In this document: one piece after another, positions 55,171-64,000 of the stretch
How positions within the stretch are numbered: position 1 is the first letter of the stretch
Layout of the letters: each line of letters starts with the position of its first letter
Source: Siphonodentalium dalli
Taxonomy: Eukaryota > Mollusca > Scaphopoda > Gadilida > Siphonodentaliidae
Assembly (NCBI GenBank): GCA_032622095.1
Contig: CP136064.1
Location: 180,456,011 to 180,520,010, forward strand
Length of the DNA stretch: 64,000 nt
Direction: 5' to 3'
Notes under the pieces: generated by a model
What the model was told of the DNA's origin: nothing
The model's database searches: none
Seen by the model: the letters and a program-made list of their open reading frames with translations, nothing else
Program-made: the position numbers and the translations under genes

Positions 55171-56870
55171 CCATTTAGTTGTGCCTCAACCGGCCTAGGT
55201 CTGTATTGAACTATATAGGGGAAAAGTTTTAATTTAGGTTGGGACAGATACAATCCTTTTGTCATGAGTATGATCCTATCCAGACACTTGACATTTGCTA
55301 GGATTAATTTGCAGAAATCTAGTACTTTATAGGCTTCGCGTAAATTGTTTTCACTACCATCTAAGATGAGTGTGGAGTCATCTGCGTACTGTGTTAGTTT
55401 GTACTCATAATTGCCAAGGGTTATTCAAGTGACATCTCGATTATATTTCACCAAGAGAGCTAAAATTCCTGTGCATATCAAAAAAATATATGGTGAGAAA
55501 GATTAAAACTCCTTGAGATGTGACCATTTATTAGAATTGATGAATTACATGTAATATCATTGCAAAAAAATGAAATCCATCTTTTTAATGAGTCGCCAAA
55601 ATTGAACATATCTAAACATTTCATAATGAATTTCCAAGATACTGTATCAAATGCTTTTTCAAAGTCTACTAAGAATAAGAGACCAGGTTTGTTTTGCAAT
55701 TTACTCCAGAATACAATATCATATACTAATTGAGTATTATCGCCAATATATATCGACCTTTAAGAAATCCGCTTTGACTAATTATGTCAGTTAGGACTCG
55801 TTTCAGTCTTTCTGCTATGCATGATGATGCTAATTTATATGTGACATTCAATAAGGTGATTGGCCTCCATTTTTGAGGAGGTGTAGTTCTTTATCAGGCC
55901 TTGTTTTTGTGTAATAGAAAGCTCACCATCATTGAGGGATCATTTAGCAATTCACACAGGAGTTAATCCCAGGTCAGAACAGAAAAATTTCCAGAACTCA
56001 TAAGGATACCCATCCAAGGCAGAAGATTTTCCGTTTTTAGATTTTTTTGTGCCATTATTAGTTAATTTAAAGTGATCGGCCCTTCCATACTTTGGGATGC
56101 CTCAAATGATAGCCTTGGATATGCATCATCATCCAATATCGATTTGTAATCGAAGTTGATAGTTTCGTTTGACGAGTACAAAGTTTAGTAGAATTTACGA
56201 GCTTCATTTAAAATTTCATTTTGGTTTGTGAGATTTTTTCCATTAAAAATCTTCCAAGAGTGCCAGGATTTTTTATATATTGGATAATTGCATCTAGAAA
56301 AACTAGTTTTTTGGTAATTTCGCAACCGCTAGAGGTTAAATCCGATTCACCCCGTCGTTTATTTTTATATCTACATTTATTTGATTCTATAATAGATTTA
56401 ACAAGTTCCACATACTTTTCTTCATGCAACAGTGAAGTACTGAACTTCCAAACACCTTGGGCTCTTTTGGTATTATTCAGCGATAAGGATAATGTAATGA
56501 TAGAGTGGTCTGATCTATATTCTGGTAAGATTTCTGGGCCCGCTCCTGTGATACTAATTAGGTCAATTGATATAAGGAAATAATCAAGTCATGCCATTTT
56601 TTTTAACAGGGGATCATCTCCAAGTATATATTGCTTTTCGTTTCTATTATTAAGCCTCCATACATCTACAAGTTCCAGTCTGTTGACAAGTGCATCCACA
56701 GCTTTTACTGCTTTTGGGTTATTTATATGCTTATAATTATAATTATCCATGTTTTGGTCATGGGTTAAGTTCCCGTCCCTACAAATGATAATTTGGGTAT
56801 TACCAATATAAATAATTTTGTTTTTGATAACGTTGATAGAGTTGATAAAGAGCTATGAGTAAACCACTAT
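55171..56870 (-). pseudogene. L1/Tx1-like LINE remnant: endonuclease C-part and reverse transcriptase
   Basis: On the minus strand, from about 56870 down: an endonuclease tail with NLTHDQNMDNYNYKHINNPK (the expected GDFN reads RDGN), ALVNRLELVDVWRLNN, LDYFLIS, and YRSDHSIITLSL (SDHS at 56502-56513). Then a linker with HEEKYVELVKSIIE. Then reverse transcriptase: FLKGRYIGDNTQLVYD, LLFLVDFEKAFDTVSWKF (55640-55699), and the catalytic YADD (55377-55388). The block usually reading GCRQGDPLSPYLF is deleted near 55490. Stops and frameshifts occur throughout; it is inactive. 5' truncated near 56870. Confidence 0.8.
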
Positions 56871-56930
56871 TATAAGGCCAAAAAAAAAAAGTGTTTTGGT
56901 TCTCGGGCAATTTTTTTTTCAAATCAATGA

Positions 56931-56949
56931 GGGAGGGAGGGAGGGAGGG
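56931..56949 (+). repeat. (GGGA)n tract, G-quadruplex-like
   Basis: GGGAGGGAGGGAGGGAGGG: five G3 runs separated by single A, followed by a T/A-rich stretch. Confidence 0.85.
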
Positions 56950-57599
56950 TTTTATTTTTATTTTTTATTTTTTTCTGCGCATAGTAAGCATGGACAAAGA
57001 TACCTTCCTCTGTCTAGTAATAACCAGAAAGGTAGAGGGAACTGTTATGCATATAAACTCATTTAGTCTTATATAAAAATGACATTGTACTACCAGTGTA
57101 TGACTGGGATTACCTAACAATATATAATGCCCCTGACATTAACTACTGTTATTGTTGTCTAAAAACTGATACCTCCCCATTCTAATATGTGATCCTGAAT
57201 TTAGTCCTGTGCCTTTCAATTGTATAAAGTTACAATTAGTGTAAGTTGTTCACAATGACTAATTGTAAGAAGTGCATGAGGATCAGCTAATCATTTTCTT
57301 AATTGTAGTAATCTACTTCATGTTGTAAGCCTGAAAGTCACTTTTTAACACATTACATGTTAGAGCTCAATGCACACTAATATTCAACACATATCTGCTA
57401 TGGACATGTTGATAAAATAAAAAAATAATTTTTTTCAAATTTTTGTTTTTTTTTCAATTTTTTTTTTTCATAACTTTTTTTGTCATAACATCAGGCATTG
57501 CAATAAAAATGCCTAATGCGGCCCTTTTTATTCAATGCGGCGGGGCCTGAGAACCAAAACCTTTTTTTTTTTTGGCCTAAAGAAATGTGTTTGCTATAG
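56950..57599. other. No gene; T-rich homopolymer region
   Basis: Long T runs at 57426-57480 and 57561-57574. No open frame. Confidence 0.5.
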
Positions 57600-57824
57600 T
57601 TAACCATTTGGCTTACTATATTAAATAATCATTGATTATATTCATATAATAAGTTCAACAAATGACCGTAGTTTGTTGAACTTAATATCTGAATCATTCT
57701 GCTCTTGTCTTATCTGTTTTTTTCTGTCTGTCATTCGCTTTTATTAACTGAACACCCCTCCAAATGAATAATAGACTATTCCAATGTATACTTTTATAAA
57801 TCCATTCAGTACAGAAAGGGTTAA
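57600..57824 (-). mobile_element. Family D TTAA MITE, copy D7
   Basis: TTAACCATTTGGCTTACTAT at the left (57600-57603), CAGTACAGAAAGGGTTAA at the right (57821-57824). Fold-back with TTCAACAAATGACCG / GTTTGTTGAACTTA. Confidence 0.85.
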
Positions 57825-57875
57825 AGATGGGTTCAAAAGAAATGTTTATAGAAACCATTTCAATGACATACATGT

Positions 57876-58014
57876 AATGCCCTAAATAATCGACACCTTA
57901 ACCACAGCAGAATTATGGGTAATTTTTCAGGATTTAGTCGGAAATATGGCTTGTTACCATTCATCGGAAAGCTCTCCCCCGTCATATTTCCGACTAAATC
58001 CTGAAAACTAGGGC
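57876..58014. mobile_element. Family T MITE, copy T9, shortened right arm
   Basis: TAATGCCCTAAATAATCGAC at the left; the return arm goes from ATATTTCCGACTAAATCC directly to GGGCATAATG. Confidence 0.78.
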
Positions 58015-58029
58015 ATAATGTATATATCA

Positions 58030-59130
58030 TTATCCTCGAACAAAATGTAAACAAGAATTTGCCTATCAGGCGCTGGTATACCCCAATTGTTGCCAAATTG
58101 AATTTCAGAAACATGGTCAGGACGGAATTAAACTTCAAAATAAACAAAGGATAACTCTAGAATGGACAAGAGATGGACTGTCATCCGGTGCATACCCCCA
58201 TGTCGCATACCACCAAGTGTGGGCATACCTATAACCTATGACTGATGTACTCAAGACAGATGGACACAAAAATCATCATTTTCATATAAACAAAGATGAA
58301 CTTGTGACAACTACAGAACAATAAACCTAAACAGAATTATTGCACACACCACTGAATGTCCCCATAGTAGTGAACATCCATACCAAATTTCGGTGAGATA
58401 CGAGCATTACTGTTCCAAGTTATGACCTGAAGAGACATTGGGCGGACCAAAAAGCCAACATTTACAGATAAACAAAGATGAATAACTCTAGAATGAAAAA
58501 TCCGAACAAAATGATAGAACCCTCTATTGAATGTCCTCATAGTATTGAATATCCATACCAAATTTCATTGAGATCCGAGCACAACTGTTGAAGTTATGGC
58601 ATGAACAGACATTAGACCGACCAAAAAGCCAACATTTCCAGATAACAAAGATGAATAATTCTAGAATGGAAAATATCGAACAAAATGATTGAACCCTCCA
58701 TTAAATGTCCTCACAGTAGTGAACAACCATACCAAATTTTATTGAGATCCGAGCACTACTGTTCAAGTTATGACATGAATAGTCATCAGACACAAGGATG
58801 CACAGACGGACGGAAGGACAACCACACAGGTGAAAAGCAATATATTAAAAAAGGGGATATAAAAATGCAAACAGCATCATTTGGCAATCCTTTGAACACA
58901 CTCATGATGGCGAAACTCCATATCAAATTTCATTCAGATCCAATGACCCATGGTTGAGATATCTGCGCAAATGGAAAAAAATCCATATAAACCAGTATAA
59001 ACAGACAAAGATTACTCTTTAATGGAAAACGTGAACAACGTCATTTGCCCCTCTTTTGAAAGCAGTCATGATGGCAAACCTTCATACCAAATGGCATTAA
59101 TATAGACATAATTTCCTTATAGTTACCATA
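58030..59130. repeat. Family N repeat, copy N2
   Basis: About six modules with GATAACTCTAGAATGGA, CCATACCAAATTTC and GAGATCCGAGCA, ending in GGACGGAAGGACAACC-type and later modules. Starts near CAAGAATTTGCCTATCAGG. No coding. Confidence 0.6.
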
Positions 59131-59189
59131 AAATATGTCCATCTCCAATTGATCACAAAGAGACTGATCATACTAAAATATTAAAACAT

Positions 59190-59345
59190 TAATTAAGAAA
59201 TAAATGTAATTTGAGTGTGTTTTATTGAAGGGTATAGCGCTGTGGCCATTGGGCACATTCTGTGCACCGCGAAGCTGTTCACACTAAATGTGCTCCAATG
59301 GCCACAGCAACATATCCCTCAATAAAATATACTCAAACTACAATT
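59190..59345. mobile_element. Hairpin repeat with GCGAAGC at its tip, copy 3
   Basis: TTAAGAAATAAATGTAATTT head; the arm TTTATTGAAGGG ... CTGTGGCCATTGG faces CCAATGGCCACAG ... CCCTCAATAAAAT. The tip is GCGAAGC (59269-59275). Well-preserved arms of about 60 bp. Confidence 0.82.
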
Positions 59346-59463
59346 TTTTTTTCTCGGAAATATATCTGCAGTTTTGATAATGGATATTATGCCATACAGC
59401 AATGTAACTTATAGCCCAATGCTCTACCTGTGAATTATCGATTGATTGGTCAACAGTATACAG

Positions 59464-60473
59464 TTGTCGCCCGTTGTCGAGGGAGACATTGAGATTTGTC
59501 ACCCGCTCGAGAACGGAATGTCTCCCGAGGAGCGAAGCTCCAAGGGAGACATTCCGTTCTCGAGCGGGTGACAAATTTCAATGTCTCCCGAGAAGAAGGG
59601 CAACAACTGTTTTGTTATCCGATTATACCACAGAAAATATTCTTGCCATCCACACGCACGATGTTGCACTGAGTCACGAGTGCTTTCTTTCCCGATTATA
59701 TATATTTTCAGTAACTACTTATCGTCCCATAGGATTTCCGTTCCATAAACAATAGTCAAGCCGTTAAGCGTGTGATAATCCGCGTTTATTTACGATCAAT
59801 TTGGTGGTTAAATCGTCAATATATAGGTCCATGCAATGAAAACCAATACGCCATATAGGTATGTTCTCGTCTTCTGCAATGTGGCATATTCAATGTCGTC
59901 TTGTGTGCGCAATTTACTCGCTATGTTCGTTTCATAACGGTCTTCCCCGAAAGCTATTGGGAAGTTGTCAACTTCATTAATGTACATTCATATGTGTCAG
60001 TGCTCATGGCGATCCTCACATAAATACTTCTATGATCACATTGCAGACATCGCGGAGGATACGCGTACAGTACTATTCATTCGCGACAAACGTATGCATT
60101 ACGTTGTCTACCAGCAAACATATATAACCAACCAACTTCAAGGGATCCTCTCTTTCAATCTTGCATCATAATGTCGACATGAACAAATTGATTCACCGAG
60201 ATGTTTCGATGTAAAAAGTAAATAATAACGCTTGTCCGATAAAAATATCAACTTAAAAGTTCGAATATTAGTGTTCACTAAATATATGCAAATTAGCAAA
60301 CACCACAACTGGTGTGTATTGCGAATCCGTGGGGTATATAAGATCTATGATTTTTTTAGTACCTATAGTGATGTGAAATAGATGAGTTACTGCAGTGTGT
60401 GTTTGGAGATATTCTTGCAATATAGCATCAGGCGGGCGACAAAAACAATGTCTCCCGGGTCAGCGGGCGACAG
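59464..60473. mobile_element. GC-rich TIR element with an internal 140-bp hairpin
   Basis: TTGTCGCCCGTTGTCGAGGG at the left matches the complement of CCCGGGTCAGCGGGCGACA at the right; GGGAGACATTG is common to both. Within the left end (59466-59608) is a near-perfect hairpin with CACCCGCTCGAGAACGG arms and GCGAAGC (59532-59538) at its tip. The interior (59640-60420) has no coding. Target duplication is not clear. Confidence 0.7.
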
Positions 60474-60551
60474 TGTGATTTGTCGCCCGGCACGTGACAG
60501 GACATGGGCCAATCAGAAGGGTGGAAAATAGGGAGGAGGATAACAATATAT

Positions 60552-60748
60552 AATGCCCTAAATAATTGACTCCTTAACCACAGCAGAATTATGGGTAATT
60601 TTTCAGGAAATATGGCTTGTTGCCATTCATCTGAAAGCTCTGTGAGAGCTTTCCGATGAATGGCAACAAGCCATATTTTCGACTAAATCTTGAAAAATTA
60701 CCCATGATTCTGCTGTGGTTAAGGAGTTGATTGTTTAGGGCATTACTG
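60552..60748. mobile_element. Family T MITE, copy T10
   Basis: TAATGCCCTAAATAATTGAC to GGGCATTACTG, near-perfect palindrome with apex AAAGCTCTGTGAGAGCTTTC. Confidence 0.87.
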
Positions 60749-61143
60749 TAAGACACTAAAAAAAAGTCTGATAAAGACACCTAGTTATTCTATCTACTGC
60801 TTTTAGTCATCTCGGTCAACAAGATGCGACATCAGTTCGTATTATGGTGTGTTTTATTGGGATATGAAATGCATGACCCAATTGGCAGTTGACCAATTAC
60901 CTAAAAGGCTATGTAATTATTTGTCTTTCAATCTGGTAGAATTAAAGCTGCCCAAATTGGAACTTGAACCCCTGCTACAGATAACAACCTATCCAATTAC
61001 ACCTCCCACATCATTCAATGTTTTGCTTTACTATATGAACTTTCCTGGCAAATTTACATAGAGAAGAGACTATAGATTTTTCAAACAGACTTTGTGTATG
61101 ATGAGGCATAAAATCGAGTCCAATAAAGTAATATATCATTGCA
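60749..61143. other. No gene; piece shared with 20059-20110
   Basis: TTATTGGGATATGAAATG at about 60857 and GACCCAATTGGCAGTTGACC match 20067-20105. A 70-codon open stretch here has no motif. Confidence 0.45.
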
Positions 61144-61612
61144 ATAGATATCTCAATCAAGCCTGAGTTTAGTGTGTCTGATATTTGCAGAATGAGGTCC
61201 CCAGAGGGTGAATTTAGTGATGCAAAGCAGGCTAGCATCACCAAATTCACCCACTGGGGACCTCATTCTGCTTAGGCCTCATCTTCTAGGAAATATCTAA
61301 AGTCTGAAATTAACATTGTTTTTAGTTACTTTTTCCCTTCTGGGAGGTTTATATATCCCCTAATTTGCAGAAGATATTAAAAATGCATAATCGACGTGAC
61401 TAATAGGTGAACATCAGCAACTTCAACAGGGGAACTTAAATATGATCCTAGGTCTCCCATAGCAGTTGATGCCCAAGCAGAATGAGATCCCCAGAGGGTG
61501 AGTTTGGTGATGCTAGCCCGCTATGCGGGATAGCGTCATTAAACTCACCCTCTGGGGACCTCATTCTCCAAATGTCAGACAGACTAAACTCAGGCTTGAT
61601 AGATATCTCAAT
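61144..61612 (+). mobile_element. Family G element G7 with a 14-bp flanking duplication
   Basis: Element 61158-61598 (441 bp): CAAGCCTGAGTTTAGTG to CTCAGGCTTG. The flanks ATAGATATCTCAAT are identical over 14 bases at 61144-61157 and 61599-61612. It ends 41 bases before the splice acceptor of the four-TM gene. Confidence 0.9.
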
Positions 61613-61653
61613 GAATTTTTTTCATGTTCCAAGAATATTGATTTTAATTCCAG

Positions 61654-62482
61654 GTGCATCATATATACCGGCAACATGGATGATAAGGTGAATGATATTA
61701 ACTATGAATACAGAGTGGAGATGAAAAGGAAAATAATCAAATACACCACCAGATTCCTGTTAGTCTTTTTGGTGGCTAGTGGATTTGCCCAGATTGCCGT
61801 TGGGCTACATACTTTATTGCGATGTCAGCAGACAGTTGGCAGGGCCACTTGCGGAATAAATCTCAAAGGCGACCCTTGCTCGAAGCTTGCTGTTCCAGCT
61901 TATTTTGGCTGTGCTGTGATCCTCACAACTATTTTTGGACTCGGATGTGTGGGTCGGAGGTCGACAGGGATAATTCTCTTCATAATATTACTAACTGAGA
62001 TATGCACGGCTGTTGCCTTCATCGTTCAGGACAGGGACAGCTTGAACGAGCCAACGATAACCAGCTTAACTGATGCAAGTGCTACCTGTTTCAAAATGTA
62101 CGAGGACAAAAACATGAAAGCGTGCTGGAAAGACATACTAAACCAGACGCAGTCATGCTCAATTTTATGGGAAAGTTTGAAAGAGCCGTGTAGCTTAGCA
62201 TATATCAAGATGGACATTGTTGTGATTAACACTCAGTCGTATGAGCACATGATGAAGCTCTGCGGACAAGACATTAGTTCTCAGTTAGAGAATGCTCTAA
62301 CCTCAGTTTTGAACATTGATTCACCTTTCATGCTTGCAGCAAGCGTCGTCTACATTTTTATCTCATGCTCGCTTGTGTACATGCATCGGTGGATTCGAAG
62401 GAGACGCGTTTCTCAGTTTGGCAGGCCTAACATCGAAAGTAATTCACCATCGATGACCTCTACAGACAATAACATGGTGTGA
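61654..62482 (+). CDS. Four-pass membrane protein, tetraspanin-like, single coding exon
   Basis: A likely acceptor (TTTTAATTCCAG, ending 61653) opens an exon with ATG at 61676 in a good context (AACATGG), giving 268 residues to TGA at 62480-62482. The open frame extends upstream into a MITE, so the ATG at 61676 is the sensible start. Hydrophobic segments: about 27-46, 73-93, 98-117 and 217-236. Loop 1 has Cys50, 59, 68. The large loop (118-216) has Cys138, 150, 161, 172 and 196 and an NQT glycosylation site at 156. The short N-terminus and the RRRR (241-244) with a Ser/Asn-rich tail would be cytosolic. The layout (small first loop, large second loop with cysteines) is that of tetraspanins, but the CCG signature is absent, so it could be another tetraspan family. 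Role unknown. A 5' noncoding exon must lie upstream. Confidence 0.8.
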
Positions 62483-62483
62483 A

Positions 62484-62594
62484 GCAGTCCTCATAATTGG
62501 CTATGGCAATCAGTAATACCGAAGCCATTTGCTGAAGCCGACTGGGCCATGGCAAATGATTACCGTAGCAGATTGCCGAAGCCAAACAATCTGA
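62484..62594 (+). repeat. Family Q 111-bp repeat, copy Q2, in the 3' UTR
   Basis: Starts one base after the stop codon of the four-TM gene: GCAGTCCTCATAATTGGCTA to AAGCCAAACAATCTGA. High similarity to Q1 at 51222. It contains TTTGCTGAAGC and GATTGCCGAAGCC text. Confidence 0.8.
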
Positions 62595-62676
62595 GGGCTG
62601 GTGAAGCAGAATATTCTATATGACAGTTATGTCAGGTAGCAGTACACAATTTCCGGACATTTTGGCCATCTTGGGA

Positions 62677-63136
62677 GTGGGATACAAGTCTGAGTTTAGT
62701 GTGTCTGACATTTTCAGAATGACATCCCCACAGGGTGAATTTAGTGACACTACTCTGCACAGCAGGTTAGCATCACCAAATTCACCCTCTGGGGACCTAA
62801 TTCTGCTTAGGCCTTATCTTCTAGGAAATATCTGTAGTCTCAAATTAACATTGTTTTTAGTATACTTTCCCTTCTGGGAAATTTCTATATCCCATAATTT
62901 GCAGAAGATAAATTGCATAATCGACGTGACTAATGGGTGAACATCACCAACTTCAACTTGGGAACTTCAATCTGATCCTCTGTCTCCCATAGTGGTTTAG
63001 GACTAAGCAGAATGAGGTCCCCAAAGGGTGAATTTAGTGATGCTAGCCCACTATGCAGGATACCGTCACTAAATTAACCCTCTGTGGACCTCATTCTGCA
63101 AATGTCAGACACACCAAACTCAGGCTTGGTGGAATA
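62677..63136 (+). mobile_element. Family G element G8 with 8-bp TSD
   Basis: Element 62685-63128 (444 bp): CAAGTCTGAGTTTAGTG to CTCAGGCTTG. Flanks GTGGGATA and GTGGAATA differ by one base. It lies in the probable 3' UTR or downstream of the four-TM gene, same orientation as G7. Confidence 0.88.
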
Positions 63137-63351
63137 CTGTACGTCCAAGCCTTGAAATATTTAGCAATTCTCAGCTATTACAGAATGTCGTCATTACAGG
63201 TTGATTATGATTTCAAACTGTCAGTTCATATCTGTCAACAAATTGTCCCTGTAAATACCCAAGTGTAAGCATTCTTCAAAGAAACTTAACTCAATCAATC
63301 CTGTATATTCCAAAACTGATTCATTGATAAATTCAATTGCATTAAGCATAT

Positions 63352-63357
63352 AATAAA
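63352..63357 (+). terminator. Candidate polyadenylation signal AATAAA
   Basis: First exact AATAAA downstream of the four-TM gene, in CATATAATAAAGCC. If used, the 3' UTR would contain Q2 and G8. Confidence 0.35.
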
Positions 63358-64000
63358 GCCTACGTACATGTAATAATGTACATTGTTATTTTCATATGAC
63401 TTCAGATCACTGAACTAATCTTAAGTGTTTCCACAGATTACTGGTTGGCTTTTCTGTGATTTATCATGAAATAACTTAGGGTAACATCAAATAACAATGG
63501 TAGGTAAGAAGCAGTATACTATCTTATATAATACAGTGTGATTTAGATTGTCCAATTTAATCAAAATAAACTGATTAATGAGTCACTGAAATGTGATTTG
63601 ACCGTTAAGGCTGCGCATGGGAAAAAAGTTTTCATAAAAGATATCCCAATAAAACAAAATTGAGAGGACTAAAAATAGGGTCGGGAGGGGATGTAAATCA
63701 AATAATATTTTTATATTGGTCTAACAGAGTTATTTTTATTCTAAAATGAAAAATGATGCATTGGGCATGCATCATGTTTTCATTTTACAAAAAATGGTTG
63801 GAGGAAATAACTGTCTGTATTTTGGTTTGTTCGTACCATTAGCCCATTCCTCTATTTTGCATACACAAAACACCTGATTATAATAATTTGTTTTAACTAA
63901 AATAGACCATTTTCACCCCCAAAGCAGACCACAATGTCAGCAAATAAGCATGTTATAAGGCTATAACAGAACTGAGAAATATTTGAAACAGAAAAGGTCT
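63358..64000. other. No recognised feature
   Basis: AT-rich to the end of the window; no open frame or repeat family seen. Confidence 0.45.

Overview
The window looks like AT-rich nuclear DNA of an animal, most likely a marine invertebrate. It has spliced exons with GT-AG borders, WD40-repeat and four-TM coding sequence, LINE remnants, hAT-like, Tc1/mariner-like and piggyBac-like non-autonomous transposons, satellites, and long low-gene-density stretches. The repeat style (many fold-back MITEs, microsatellite-bearing Helitron/HINE-like units) would suit a lophotrochozoan, but nothing here proves the phylum.

Two genes can be supported. (1) Positions 1-4607 (+) hold the 3' end of CDC20 (Fizzy), the mitotic activator of the APC/C: three frame-compatible exons (788-913, 2904-3021, 4423-4607) encoding the last WD40 blades and C-terminal tail, plus a broken tandem copy of one exon at 489-587. 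The 5' exons lie left of the window. (2) Positions 61654-62482 (+) hold a single coding exon for a 268-residue four-pass membrane protein with a cysteine-bearing large loop (tetraspanin-like). No other stretch has convincing host coding sequence.

Almost everything else is repeat. Several families insert at TTAA and most begin TTAACCCTTT (called A, B, C, D here; piggyBac-like by target and termini); E, F, H and L also use TTAA. Family T is a palindromic MITE with TA target duplication. Family G (about 440 bp) is flanked by 8-bp (once 14-bp) duplications. Family K consists of arrays of a roughly 160-bp module bounded by AGCTCAACTT inverted ends. Families M and N are diffuse multi-module repeats.

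Layout: 1-5119 CDC20 with a hAT-like element in an intron; 5120-9000 nested MITEs, including a 2.5-kb Helitron/HINE-like cluster with head-to-head and head-to-tail copies; 9000-16500 fold-back and TIR elements; 16880-18963 D, K and B elements; 20988-21433 a 17-bp minisatellite; 22000-23657 a K array; 26391-28040 a 50-bp satellite of 33 units with a five-unit higher-order pattern; 30851-33344 an inverted-repeat element with an internal TTAA element whose empty site is visible next door; 35055-36478 a K array; 36540-37440 a LINE ORF1 remnant; 38526-48156 scattered MITEs; 48784-51125 a five-level nest; 51457-55033 a 3.6-kb element with about 490-bp inverted ends; 55170-56870 an antisense L1-like endonuclease/reverse-transcriptase remnant; 57600-63136 more MITEs around the four-TM gene.

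The main system-level signal is a modular community of TTAA-targeting MITEs that exchange ends and palindromic cores, insert at one another's terminal TTAA, and in two places leave an uninterrupted paralogous target beside the occupied one.
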